From positions 1 through 64,000 of the forward strand of contig DATMRW010000028.1 in the NCBI GenBank assembly GCA_035565775.1: a stretch of 64,000 nucleotides of DNA. The letters are read 5' to 3'. Both the position numbers and the translations under genes were made by a program. Every line of letters starts with the position of its first letter. Within the stretch, counting starts at the first letter, position 1. Of the stretch, positions 55,503 to 64,000 are shown one piece after another. This DNA is from PRO6 sp035565775. GTDB taxonomy: Bacteria > Pseudomonadota > Alphaproteobacteria > Rhizobiales > Xanthobacteraceae. The notes under the pieces are model-generated. The model made no database searches. It had not been told where the DNA came from and saw only the letters and a list, made by a program, of their open reading frames with translations.

Positions 55503-56744
55503 ATGCACCCCGCGGTCGCCAACGGTTCTTATGATGTCGCCCGCATCCGGGAAGATTTTCCCGCGCTGGCGCTGCAGGTCTACGGCAAGCCGCTGGTGTA
55601 TCTCGACAACGGCGCATCGGCGCAGAAGCCGAAAGCCGTTCTCGACCGCATGATGACGGTGTATACGAGCGAATATGCCAACGTGCACCGCGGCCTTCAC
55701 TACCTCGCCAATGCGGCGACGGAAGCCTATGAAGGCGCGCGCAGCAAGGTGGCGCAGTTCGTCAACGCCAGGCAGAACGAAGAGATTATCTTCACCCGCA
55801 ACGCGACCGAGGCGATCAATCTGGTCGCCTCGTCATGGGGTGCTGACAACATCAAGCCCGGCGACGAGATCGTGCTCTCGATTCTTGAGCACCACTCCAA
55901 CATCGTGCCGTGGCATTTTCTGCGCGAGCGCCAGGGCGCGGTGATCAAGTGGGCGCCGGTCGACGACGACGGCAACTTCTTGCTCGACGCGTTCGAGAAA
56001 CTCTTGACGCCGAAGACCAAGCTCGTCGCCATCACGCAGATGTCGAACGTGCTCGGCACGGTCGTGCCGGTCAAGGATGTGGTGCGGCTCGCCAAGGCGC
56101 GCGGCATCACGGTGCTGGTCGATGGCAGCCAGTCGATCGTCCATACCGACATCGATGTCCAGGATATCGACTGCGACTTCTTCGTGTTCACCGGGCACAA
56201 GCTCTATGGCCCGACGGCGATCGGCGTGCTCTACGGCAAATACGACCAGCTCGCGCGGATGCGCCCCTATATGGGCGGCGGCGAGATGATCAAGGACGTC
56301 GAGCAGGACCGCGTCACCTATGGCGATCCGCCGTACAAGTTCGAGGCCGGCACGCCGGCCATCGTGCAGGCTGTCGGTCTCGGCGCGGCGATCGATTATG
56401 TGCAGTCGATCGGCAAGGCGCGCATCGCCGCGCATGAGCACGAGCTGCTCGACTATGCGCTCGGCCGTCTCGGCGAACTCAACTCGATCCGCGTTTTCGG
56501 CAGCCCGCGCGAGCGTGGCCCGCTGATCTCCTTCGAGATGAAAGGCGCGCATCCGCACGACGTCGCGACCATCATCGATCGCTCCGGCGTTGCCGTGCGC
56601 GCTGGAACTCACTGCGCCATGCCGCTTCTGGAGCGTTTCCACGTTACGGCCACGTGCCGCGCGTCATTTGCGATGTATAATACGCGGGCAGAGGTCGATG
56701 CCCTCGTCGAAGCCCTTATCAAGGCACAGGACATGTTTTCATGA
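55503..56744 (+). CDS. sufS: SufS cysteine desulfurase
   Basis: The 413-residue class II desulfurase supplies persulfide sulfur to the scaffold. PLP Lys is in FFVFTGHKLYGPTAIGVLYG; the catalytic Cys is in VAVRAGTHCAMPLLERFHVT, the SufS type. It starts MHPAVANGSYDVARIREDFP. SufE is not encoded here, so sulfur relay may use SufE elsewhere. The next gene overlaps by ATGA. Confidence 0.97.
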   Translation: MHPAVANGSYDVARIREDFPALALQVYGKPLVYLDNGASAQKPKAVLDRMMTVYTSEYANVHRGLHYLANAATEAYEGARSKVAQFVNARQNEEIIFTRNATEAINLVASSWGADNIKPGDEIVLSILEHHSNIVPWHFLRERQGAVIKWAPVDDDGNFLLDAFEKLLTPKTKLVAITQMSNVLGTVVPVKDVVRLAKARGITVLVDGSQSIVHTDIDVQDIDCDFFVFTGHKLYGPTAIGVLYGKYDQLARMRPYMGGGEMIKDVEQDRVTYGDPPYKFEAGTPAIVQAVGLGAAIDYVQSIGKARIAAHEHELLDYALGRLGELNSIRVFGSPRERGPLISFEMKGAHPHDVATIIDRSGVAVRAGTHCAMPLLERFHVTATCRASFAMYNTRAEVDALVEALIKAQDMFS

Positions 56745-57124
56745 CCGAGAACGACACCAAGACGGCGGAGGCCGCCGTCGAGACGCAAGTGAATGGATCG
56801 GCGCTGCCGCCGGAAGAAACCGAGCGTCTCGGCGCCGAGATCGTCGCCGCGCTCAAGACCGTCTTCGATCCGGAAATTCCTTCGGACATCTACGAGCTTG
56901 GTCTGATCTACCGGGTCGATCTCAAAGATGATCGGTCGGTCGACATCGACATGACCCTGACGACGCCGAACTGTCCTGCCGCGGGCGAGCTGCCCACCAT
57001 GGTCGAGAATGCCGTCGCCAGCGTTCCCGGCATTGGCGTCGTGAATGTCAACGTCATCTGGGATCCACCGTGGTCGCCGGACCGCATGTCCGACGAAGCG
57101 CGTCTCGTTCTCAACATGTGGTGA
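56741..57124 (+). CDS. sufT: SufT (MIP18/DUF59) Fe-S maturation protein
   Basis: The 127-residue protein is of the DUF59 family used for Fe-S cluster maturation or transfer. It has an N-terminal charged tail, then VFDPEIPSDIYELGLIYRVD, and LTTPNCPAAGELPTMVENAV with the single conserved Cys, ending with IWDPPWSPDRMSDEARLVLN. It overlaps sufS by four bases, placing it in the same transcript. Confidence 0.94.
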   Translation: MTENDTKTAEAAVETQVNGSALPPEETERLGAEIVAALKTVFDPEIPSDIYELGLIYRVDLKDDRSVDIDMTLTTPNCPAAGELPTMVENAVASVPGIGVVNVNVIWDPPWSPDRMSDEARLVLNMW

Positions 57125-57198
57125 TCGCCGCTGAGGCGAAGCCACCTGAAAGAGATGCGGGATCAGGCCGGGATTGAACGGCGGAGGGAAGTCACCAC

Positions 57199-57612
57199 AT
57201 GTCAGAGATGAGCGCACCTTCTGTGAATCAGGCACCGGTCAAGCCGAAGCGTCCCCGTCCGCAGGTCATGCGCCTGACGGAGGCGGCGGCTGATCGCATC
57301 CGCGAACTGTCTGGGCGCGCGGACTCCGAGATTGTCGGCTTGCGCGTCGGTGTGAAGAACGGCGGCTGTGCCGGCATGTCTTATACCGTCGAGTATGCGC
57401 ACGATATCCGTCCCACCGATGAGGTGGTCGAGGACAAGGGCGTGCGCATTCTGGTCGATCCCAAGGCGGTGCTGTTTCTGCTCGGCACCGAGATGGACTA
57501 CAAGACCACGAAAATGTCGGCGGAATTCGTCTTCAACAATCCGAACCAGACCGGCGCATGCGGCTGCGGAGAGTCGGTGCAGCTCACGCGCGCCAAGCTC
57601 GACGACGAGTAA
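57199..57612 (+). CDS. sufA: A-type Fe-S carrier SufA/IscA
   Basis: The 137-residue HesB/IscA-family protein carries clusters from the scaffold to apoproteins. The three cluster Cys are seen in VKNGGCAGMSYTVEYA and TGACGCGESVQL. A Pro/Lys-rich N-terminal tail of about 25 residues is longer than usual. It is the last suf gene, 74 bases after sufT, and is followed by a strong terminator. Confidence 0.95.
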   Translation: MSEMSAPSVNQAPVKPKRPRPQVMRLTEAAADRIRELSGRADSEIVGLRVGVKNGGCAGMSYTVEYAHDIRPTDEVVEDKGVRILVDPKAVLFLLGTEMDYKTTKMSAEFVFNNPNQTGACGCGESVQLTRAKLDDE

Positions 57613-57643
57613 CCCCGAACATCAAGCGTTGCCTGCGCGGCAC

Positions 57644-57678
57644 AAAAAAAGACCGCCCAAAAGGGCGGTCATTTTTTT
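57644..57678. terminator. Bidirectional terminator between sufA and GGDEF gene
   Basis: GACCGCCC (57651-57658), AAAA loop, GGGCGGTC (57663-57670), with A-run before and seven T after the stem. It can terminate both the suf operon and the convergent GGDEF gene. Confidence 0.93.
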
Positions 57679-57703
57679 GGCCTTGAGCTTTGGGTGAACT
57701 ACG

Positions 57704-58771
57704 TCAGGCGATGTGCATCCGGCACTCCGAAGAATATTCCGGATCGGCTTCGCATACCACGCGATTGCGGCCGTTGCGCTTGGCGGCATAAAGGCAGTCG
57801 TCGGCGCGTTCGATCAGGGACTGCATGTCGTCGCCGGGATGAAGCATGGCGACGCCGACGGAGATCGTGATGCGGCCCAGGATTTCGCCGGTCGACTTTT
57901 TCTTCAGCTCCTTCGACATCACCGCCCGGCGGATGTGATCTGCCACGGTGAGGGCAGGCCGCAAGGTGGTGTTCGGCAGAATTACCGCGAACTCCTCGCC
58001 GCCGTAACGCGCCGCGATGTCCTGGCCCTTCAGGTTCTGGCGCAGCGTCATCGAGACGAGGCGAAGAACCTGATCGCCCGTGAGGTGGCCATAGTTGTCG
58101 TTGAAGGACTTGAAGTAGTCGATGTCGCACATCAGGAGCGACAGCGGCTCGTTCGCGGTGTGCGCGCGTGGGATGGCTTCCTTGAGCGAGCGATCGAGAA
58201 ACTTTCGATTGCCGAGCCCGGTGAGCTGGTCGGTGAGGCTTTCGGCCTGAATGGCCTGCAGGTTTTCCTGCAGCTTCTTGATCTCGGCTTCGGATGCAAG
58301 AAGGCGCGCCTCGAGCGTCTGCCCGCTGGCCTGCATGTCCTTGGTGGCGGCCGCCAGCGCATTGATGACGGCGCGAACCGCTGGTGGATCGCTCGCGGCA
58401 TTGAGCTGGTCGAGCGCGCCGGAAAGCCGGCGGTTGAAGCTCTCGGTCATGCCGAGGGCATCGCCGACCAGCGTCATCGCATCGCCGATTTCGCTGACGA
58501 CGCGGTTGCCCACTTCGTCAATGCGCTCGGTGGTGCGTGACTGCGAGAGGTAGGTTTCGTGGAGTTGTTCGAGATCGGCTTCGGTGAGATGTCCGTTGCA
58601 ACGGAGGGTCTCGGTCACGATCTTGTTGAACGCGGGATTGTTCCCCGTCGCGAACAAGTGCCAGATCTCGTAGTTTCGCGGAATGGCAAGGTGGCGATGA
58701 GCCTTGATCTGGCCGATCGCTACCTCGGAAAAGGCCAAAGACCGCTCGTATTCGTCCAGAATGCCAAGCAT
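57704..58771 (-). CDS. GGDEF-domain diguanylate cyclase
   Basis: The 355-residue soluble protein has an N-terminal helical region (about 1-190) with coiled-coil character and no membrane segment. A C-terminal GGDEF domain follows, with MCDIDYFKSFNDNYGHLTGD and active-site GGEEF in IAARYGGEEFAVILPN, so it should make cyclic-di-GMP. The product-inhibition site usually RxxD is KGQD here, so feedback inhibition may be weak. The N-terminus resembles other alphaproteobacterial cyclases with a conserved IPRNYEIWHLFATGNNP motif whose ligand is unknown. Confidence 0.92.
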   Translation of the reverse strand: MLGILDEYERSLAFSEVAIGQIKAHRHLAIPRNYEIWHLFATGNNPAFNKIVTETLRCNGHLTEADLEQLHETYLSQSRTTERIDEVGNRVVSEIGDAMTLVGDALGMTESFNRRLSGALDQLNAASDPPAVRAVINALAAATKDMQASGQTLEARLLASEAEIKKLQENLQAIQAESLTDQLTGLGNRKFLDRSLKEAIPRAHTANEPLSLLMCDIDYFKSFNDNYGHLTGDQVLRLVSMTLRQNLKGQDIAARYGGEEFAVILPNTTLRPALTVADHIRRAVMSKELKKKSTGEILGRITISVGVAMLHPGDDMQSLIERADDCLYAAKRNGRNRVVCEADPEYSSECRMHIA

Positions 58772-58891
58772 ATCTTAGTCCCCGATTATCAGGTGAGCCT
58801 GATCGTTTCGTTTCTAATATGAGGAAAAGTATCCTCTTATCTTAGGGGAACTCGATAAACAGGGAGTAAAGAAATGCGGGCGGGCGGCGAA

Positions 58892-60331
58892 TTAGCCGCG
58901 CGCCGGGATCGGCCGAAGCAGGAATGCCGGAAGGTGGGAGTGGTCGGCCGGCTCGGACGCCGCGGCCGCGGGGCGCTTCGGCGGCGTAAAGGCGCGACCA
59001 ATCGACGGCGGCAGTTCGCGACCGTGATCGCGCTCGCGGGATTTTGGCGCTTGCGCCGGTGCGGCGGCGGCAGGGGCAGGGGCAGGCTTACGGCCGTTAC
59101 GGCCATTGCTCGCGCGCTGCGAGTCGCGCCGCGACTTGCGGCCGTTATGCGCGGGCGCAGCGGCGTCGTGCGCTACGTCGGCGCTGGCCTCGGCTTCGGC
59201 TTCGGCCTCAAAATTCTCGGCGCGGGGAATGGCCTGGCCGATCAGCTTCTCGATCGCCACGAGCGATTTCGTTTCCGCAGGGCTGACGATGGTCACGGCG
59301 GTGCCGAGACGTCCCGCACGGCCGGTGCGACCAATCCGGTGAACGTAGTCGTCGGGGTGGTGCGGAACGTCGAAATTGAAGACGTGGCTGACCTCGGGAA
59401 TGTCGAGGCCGCGCGCGGCAACGTCGGAGGCGACGAGCAGCGGCGTCTCGCCGGAGCGGAAGGCCTCCAGCGCCGCCATGCGGGCGGTCTGGTCCATGTC
59501 GCCGTGCAAGGCGCAGGCGCTGAAGCCGTGGCGCTGCAGCGAGCGGAGCAGCGTCGCCACGTCACGCTTGCGGTTGCAGAAGATAATCGCGTTGTGGAGG
59601 TTTTCTGCCCCCTTCAGGAGGCGGCGAAGGGTCTTGCGCTTCTCGTGCGGCTCGCGCCCGGTCGGGACCTGTGACTGGGTAACCGTGACGGCAGTCGAGG
59701 CGGGACGGGAGACTTCGACCTTTTCCGGGTTGTGCAGGAAGGCCTCGGTCACACGGCGAATTTCGGGGGGCATGGTCGCCGTGAAGAACAGCGTCTGCCG
59801 GGTGAAGGGAACCAGCTTGCAGATGCGCTCGATGTCGGGGATGAAGCCCATGTCGAGCATCCGATCCGCCTCGTCGATGATCAGCATCTCGACGCCGGTC
59901 AACAGCAGGCCGCCGCGTTCGGTATGGTCGAGCAGGCGGCCTGGGGTCGCGATCAGGACATCGACGCCGCGCGTCAGTTTGATGTCCTGGTTGCCGAAGG
60001 AGACGCCGCCGATCAGGAGGGCGACATTCAGCTTCTGGCCGGCGCCGTATTTTTCAAAACTTTCGGCGACCTGCGCGGCGAGCTCGCGCGTCGGTTCCAG
60101 AATGAGCGTTCGCGGCATCCGGGCGCGGGCGCGGCCCTTTTCCAGAAGCGTCAGCATCGGCAGCACGAAGGCGGCCGTCTTGCCGGTTCCGGTCTGGGCG
60201 ATCCCTAGCACGTCCTTTCGTGCGAGGACGTGCGGGATGGCTTGTTCCTGGATGGGTGTGGGGGTGGTATACCCGGCAGCCTGAACGGCTGCGGTTACCT
60301 TGTCGGACAGGCCGAGATCAGAAAAGGACAT
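58892..60331 (-). CDS. rhlE: DEAD-box RNA helicase, RhlE type
   Basis: The 479-residue protein starts MSFSDLGLSDKVTAAVQAAG (ATG 60331). It has the Q motif PTPIQEQAIP, Walker A AQTGTGKTA, PTREL, DEAD in LIIDEADRMLDMGF, the SAT-equivalent FTATMP, and HRIGRTGRAGR. The C-terminal tail (about 380-479) is Ala/Glu then Arg-rich and disordered, probably binding RNA. RhlE-type helicases act in ribosome assembly and RNA turnover, often with RNase E, which is encoded elsewhere in this window. Confidence 0.93.
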   Translation of the reverse strand: MSFSDLGLSDKVTAAVQAAGYTTPTPIQEQAIPHVLARKDVLGIAQTGTGKTAAFVLPMLTLLEKGRARARMPRTLILEPTRELAAQVAESFEKYGAGQKLNVALLIGGVSFGNQDIKLTRGVDVLIATPGRLLDHTERGGLLLTGVEMLIIDEADRMLDMGFIPDIERICKLVPFTRQTLFFTATMPPEIRRVTEAFLHNPEKVEVSRPASTAVTVTQSQVPTGREPHEKRKTLRRLLKGAENLHNAIIFCNRKRDVATLLRSLQRHGFSACALHGDMDQTARMAALEAFRSGETPLLVASDVAARGLDIPEVSHVFNFDVPHHPDDYVHRIGRTGRAGRLGTAVTIVSPAETKSLVAIEKLIGQAIPRAENFEAEAEAEASADVAHDAAAPAHNGRKSRRDSQRASNGRNGRKPAPAPAAAAPAQAPKSRERDHGRELPPSIGRAFTPPKRPAAAASEPADHSHLPAFLLRPIPARG

Positions 60332-60627
60332 TAAGCCTCTGTGCGAAGCCGCCGTCTGGCTCTCGGAAAAAATCTGTTGCGCTCTACCCCGGAACGGCAC
60401 GCTCTAAAGCACGGGGATCGCAGAGACGCTCACAGGCGGCAATCAGGGCATCGCTCCTCGACACCAAGCCGCGTTGCAGCGAAACATAGGCCTGAAACCG
60501 CCAAAGTCAATGGACTCGGCGTGGCGAGGCCTGAAAAACAGCATATTTTTATGTTTTGCTGTGCCCGTTCGGCCGGTTCGGTTCGCCCGCCCAAAACGTT
60601 AGCCTGCGATGTTCCGGGAAGGCTTCG

Positions 60628-61920
60628 ATGGCAGAGCACCCAGCATTCGCGCAGTCGTCAGGCCCCGACGGTCCCGGCGCGCCGGGAACAAAAACCCTTT
60701 CGGTTCAATGCTGCATCGTCGGCGGCGGGCCGGCCGGCATGATGCTTGGCTACCTTCTGGGGCGGGCCGGGCTGGCCACCGTTGTGCTGGAAAAGCACGC
60801 CGATTTTTTGCGCGACTTTCGCGGCGACACCGTCCACCCCTCGACGCTTCTGGTGATGGAAGAGCTGGGCCTGATCGACGGCTTTTTGCAGCGCCCGCAT
60901 CAGAAACTGCGTCAGTTGTCCGGGCAGTTCGGCGACACCACAGTGCGAATCGGCGACTTTTCCCAACTGCCGATGCCGTACCCGTTCATCGCTCTCATGC
61001 CGCAGTGGGATTTCCTGAATTTCCTCAGTGAGCGCGCGAAGCGGTATCCGAACCTTTCGATCCTGATGAGTACCGAGGCACGCGACCTCAAATGGGCGGG
61101 GGACAAGGTCACCGGGGTCATCGCGCAGGGCAGGGATGGCCGCCTCGATATTTCCGCCAACCTGACGGTCGCGTGCGACGGCCGGCATTCGACCTTGCGT
61201 GAGCGCGCCGGGCTCGAGGTCGAGGAAGTCGGCGTGCCGATCGACGTCCTGTGGTTTCGGATGACGAAGAGCGGGGACGATCTCGAGCCGGTGCTGGCAA
61301 GAATCCGCGCCGGGAAAATGATGGTGACGCTGGATCGCGGCGACTACTGGCAGTGCGCCTATGTGATCCCCAAGGGCGGGTTCGAGCGGGTCAAGGCGCA
61401 GAGACTGCCGGCGTTCTGGGCCGCGATCGCGAGCATGAACCCGCTGTTCGCCAACGTCCGCGACGACGTCAAAGACTGGGACGATGTCAAGCTGCTCACC
61501 GTCAAGATCGATCGGCTCAAGCACTGGAGCCGGCCGGGCTTGCTCTGCATCGGCGATGCGGCCCATGCGATGTCGCCGATCGGCGGGGTGGGCGTCAATC
61601 TCGCCGTGCAGGACGCGGTCGCGACGGCAAACCTTTTGGCGGACACTCTGACGAAGGGCCCCCCGACGGAGGCGGAGCTGAACGCGGTTCAGCGGCGGCG
61701 GATGCTGCCGACGCGCCTCACCCAGGCGATACAGGTGCAGATGCAGAATCGCCTGATCAAGCCCGCGCTCGAAGGGACGGGGGACGAAATCAGTCCGCCA
61801 TGGCCGATCCGCCTCGTCAGCGCCTTTCCGATTCTTCAGGGATTGGCGGCACGCCTCGTCGGCGGCGGCGTGCGTCCCGAACACGTGCATTCGCGGAATG
61901 CCCACGCGACCGCGGGTTAA
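60628..61920 (+). CDS. FAD-dependent monooxygenase (PHBH fold)
   Basis: The 430-residue protein starts MAEHPAFAQSSGPDGPGAPG (ATG 60628) after GGGAAGG. The FAD-binding GxGxxG is in CIVGGGPAGMMLGYLLGRAG, the DG motif in VACDGRHSTLRERAGL, and the second FAD site in CIGDAAHAMSPIGGVGVNLA. It resembles aromatic hydroxylases or UbiH-like enzymes. The substrate is unknown. No membrane segment is clear. Its gene is divergent from rhlE and convergent with parE. Confidence 0.88.
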   Translation: MAEHPAFAQSSGPDGPGAPGTKTLSVQCCIVGGGPAGMMLGYLLGRAGLATVVLEKHADFLRDFRGDTVHPSTLLVMEELGLIDGFLQRPHQKLRQLSGQFGDTTVRIGDFSQLPMPYPFIALMPQWDFLNFLSERAKRYPNLSILMSTEARDLKWAGDKVTGVIAQGRDGRLDISANLTVACDGRHSTLRERAGLEVEEVGVPIDVLWFRMTKSGDDLEPVLARIRAGKMMVTLDRGDYWQCAYVIPKGGFERVKAQRLPAFWAAIASMNPLFANVRDDVKDWDDVKLLTVKIDRLKHWSRPGLLCIGDAAHAMSPIGGVGVNLAVQDAVATANLLADTLTKGPPTEAELNAVQRRRMLPTRLTQAIQVQMQNRLIKPALEGTGDEISPPWPIRLVSAFPILQGLAARLVGGGVRPEHVHSRNAHATAG

Positions 61921-61953
61921 TCGCGCGACCGAAAGTCTCGCGATCCCCGTGGC

Positions 61954-63999
61954 TCAGACGTCGATCAGATCTTCGCTGGCGAACTCTGCCCGCTCGGAAA
62001 TGAAGGCGAAGCGCGCCTCGGCCTTGGTGCCCATCAGCCGCTCGACGCTGTCGGACGTGCTTTCCCGGTCTTCCGGCATCAGCACCACCTTGAGCAGGGT
62101 GCGCTTGGCCGGGTCCATCGTCGTTTCCTTGAGCTGCGCCGGCATCATCTCGCCGAGGCCCTTGAAGCGGCCGACGTCGACATTGGCGTTGGCGCGGAAT
62201 TCGCTCTTGAGCAACTCGTTCTTGTGCTCGTCGTCTCGGGCATAGACCGTCTTGCTGCCGTGCGTGAGCCGGTAGAGCGGCGGCGCGGCGAGAAACAGGT
62301 GGCCGTTCTCGATCAGGCGCGGCGTCTGCCGGTAGAAGAAGGTGATCAGCAGCGACGCGATGTGGGCGCCGTCGACGTCGGCGTCGGTCATGATGATGAT
62401 CCGCGAATAGCGCAGGTCCTCATCGCGGTAGTTCGCGCCGGTGCCGCAGCCGATCGCCTGGATGAGATCGGTGAGCTGTTGGTTGGCGGCAAGCTTGTCG
62501 CGGGTCGCGGAGGCGACGTTCAAAATTTTGCCGCGCAGCGGCAGGATCGCCTGCGTCTTGCGGTCGCGCGCCTGCTTGGCGCTGCCGCCTGCCGAGTCGC
62601 CCTCGACGATGAAAAGTTCGGAGCCATCGGCCGCGGTGTTGGTGCAGTCGGCAAGCTTGCCGGGGAGGCGCAACTTGCGCACCGCGGTCTTGCGGGCGAC
62701 TTCCTTTTCCTGCTTGCGGCGCAGCCGCTCGTCGGCGCGCTCGATGACATATTCGAGCAGCTTGTTGGCCTGCGCCGGATTGGCCGACAGCCAGTGGTCG
62801 AACGGATCCTTGATCGCCTGCTCGACGATGCGCTGGGCTTCGGCGGTCGCCAGGCGATCCTTGGTCTGGCCCTGGAATTCCGGCTCGCGGACGAAGACCG
62901 ACAGCATCACGGCGGCGCTGGTCATGACGTCTTCGGCGGTGATCGAGGCGGCGCGCTTGCCCATGCCGACGCGCTCGGCGTGATCCTTGAGGCCGCGCGA
63001 CAGCGCGCTGCGCATGCCGCTTTCATGCGTGCCGCCGTCCGGCGTCGGCACCGTGTTGCAGTAGGACATCAGGAAGCCGTCGGCATCCGGCGACCAGGCG
63101 ACAGCCCATTCGCAGCCGCCATGACCGCCCGTGCGGCCGGACTTGCCGGCAAAGATGTCGGGGTGGACCAGCGCGTGCTTGCCGATGGTCGAGCTGAGAT
63201 AGTCCTTGAGCCCGCCCGGAAAATGGAATTTGGCCTCCGGCGACACATTGTCGATGCCGTGAAGCAATTCCGGCGCGCAGCGCCAACGGATTTCCACGCC
63301 GCCGAAGAGATAGGCCTTCGAGCGCGCCATCTTGAACAGGCGCTGCGGCCGGAAGGCGGCCTTGGCGCCAAAAATCTCGGTGTCGGGCTTGAAGCGGATG
63401 CGGGTGCCGCGCCGGTTGTTGACGCGGCCGAGCTCTTCGAGCTTGGACTTCGGGTGGCCGCGCTCGAATACCATGCGGTAGAGCTGCTGCCCGCGCGCGA
63501 CCTCGACCTCGAGGCGCGAGGAGAGGGCGTTGACCACCGACACGCCGACGCCGTGCAGACCGCCGGATGTCTCGTAGACCTTGGAGTCGAATTTTCCGCC
63601 GGCGTGCAGCGTGCACATGATGACTTCGAGCGCCGACTTCTTCGGCGTCCGCGGATGCGGATCGACCGGAATGCCGCGCCCGTTGTCGGTGACCGCGAGG
63701 AAGCCGTCCGCCGACAGTTCGACCTCGATGAAGGTCGCATGGCCCGCCAGCGCCTCGTCCATCGAGTTGTCGATCACCTCGGCGAAGAGATGGTGCAGGG
63801 CCTTCTCGTCGGTTCCGCCGATATACATGCCGGGGCGACGGCGCACCGGTTCCAGCCCCTCCAGAACCTCGATGTCCTGGGCGGTGTAGCTGGCTTCGGC
63901 GCCGGTTTCGCGCGGAGCGGGCGTTTTAGCCGCACTCGCACGCGCTGGGGCGGCGCCGCCGAAAAGGTCGGTTCCGGTCTGTTTCTTAGGCTTATTCAA
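61954..63999 (-). CDS. parE: DNA topoisomerase IV subunit B (5' end at window edge)
   Basis: At least 681 residues of the ATPase subunit that with ParC decatenates chromosomes. The GHKL ATPase part has VIDNSMDEALAGHATF, VTDNGRGIPVDPHPRTPKKS and GGLHGVGVSVVNALSSRLEV. The TOPRIM domain has IVEGDSAGGSAKQARDRKTQ and MTDADVDGAHIASLLI. The frame opens with a TTG at 63999 and may begin with an ATG outside the window, so it is treated as possibly 5'-partial. GyrB is excluded mainly by the shorter TOPRIM region and family feel; the distinction is moderately sure. Confidence 0.92.
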   Translation of the reverse strand: MNKPKKQTGTDLFGGAAPARASAAKTPAPRETGAEASYTAQDIEVLEGLEPVRRRPGMYIGGTDEKALHHLFAEVIDNSMDEALAGHATFIEVELSADGFLAVTDNGRGIPVDPHPRTPKKSALEVIMCTLHAGGKFDSKVYETSGGLHGVGVSVVNALSSRLEVEVARGQQLYRMVFERGHPKSKLEELGRVNNRRGTRIRFKPDTEIFGAKAAFRPQRLFKMARSKAYLFGGVEIRWRCAPELLHGIDNVSPEAKFHFPGGLKDYLSSTIGKHALVHPDIFAGKSGRTGGHGGCEWAVAWSPDADGFLMSYCNTVPTPDGGTHESGMRSALSRGLKDHAERVGMGKRAASITAEDVMTSAAVMLSVFVREPEFQGQTKDRLATAEAQRIVEQAIKDPFDHWLSANPAQANKLLEYVIERADERLRRKQEKEVARKTAVRKLRLPGKLADCTNTAADGSELFIVEGDSAGGSAKQARDRKTQAILPLRGKILNVASATRDKLAANQQLTDLIQAIGCGTGANYRDEDLRYSRIIIMTDADVDGAHIASLLITFFYRQTPRLIENGHLFLAAPPLYRLTHGSKTVYARDDEHKNELLKSEFRANANVDVGRFKGLGEMMPAQLKETTMDPAKRTLLKVVLMPEDRESTSDSVERLMGTKAEARFAFISERAEFASEDLIDV

Positions 64000-64000
64000 T

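Overview
The window is high-GC alphaproteobacterial chromosome, most like the Bradyrhizobium/Rhodopseudomonas/Afipia group (Nitrobacteraceae). This rests on gene content and order: NDUFA12 - DUF2155 - aat, aroQ-accB-accC, rne with a large insertion in its S1 domain, a sufBCDS-sufT-sufA operon preceded by a second cysteine desulfurase and an ICE-like (Irr) site, a B12-dependent ribonucleotide reductase, and a BA14K-family protein. The identification is from protein families and context only; no database search was run.

Positions 1-7.9 kb form a small accessory island, visibly more AT-rich than the rest. It opens with the end of an IS3-family element and gene debris (1-690). A compact leftward four-gene operon follows (3914 to 691): a 56-residue membrane protein, a small protein sharing a GAxAGGxIxGRD motif with it, a middle component, and a coiled-coil ABC/SMC ATPase with a zinc-hook-like insertion. 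I read this as an ABC three-component (ABC-3C) conflict system with an unusual tiny membrane subunit; it is the best candidate for an undescribed system here. Next come an internally deleted tyrosine recombinase, a leftward pair made of an HEPN protein (RNxxxH) and an unknown partner, and a rightward protein with an AbiJ-N-like domain fused to a PD-(D/E)xK nuclease. Together they look like a decayed integrated element that still carries several intact defence-like modules.

7.9-24.8 kb is core chromosome, mostly on the minus strand: nrdJ with a candidate tandem NrdR site upstream, a DMT transporter, a Gly-rich BA14K protein, NDUFA12, a DUF2155 protein, aat, a sensor/response-regulator trio, accC-accB-aroQ, a DsbA-like thiol oxidoreductase and an M48 metalloprotease with TPR-like repeats.

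24.8-46.8 kb holds a PLP aminotransferase, bioY, rne, an amiC-type amidase, mrcA (PBP1A), prfB with its programmed +1 frameshift, a second DMT transporter, a NodU-type carbamoyltransferase, an M23 peptidase, bcp, a giant AsmA/YhdP-like protein and an MFS transporter.

46.9-64.0 kb holds tyrS and anmK (divergent), a previously easy-to-miss 44-residue Cys-tailed protein behind a promoter flanked by two identical palindromes, an alpha/beta hydrolase, the suf Fe-S assembly cluster closed by a strong terminator, a GGDEF protein, an RhlE-type helicase, a FAD-dependent monooxygenase and parE, which runs to the window edge.

No rRNA, intact tRNA or CRISPR array was seen.
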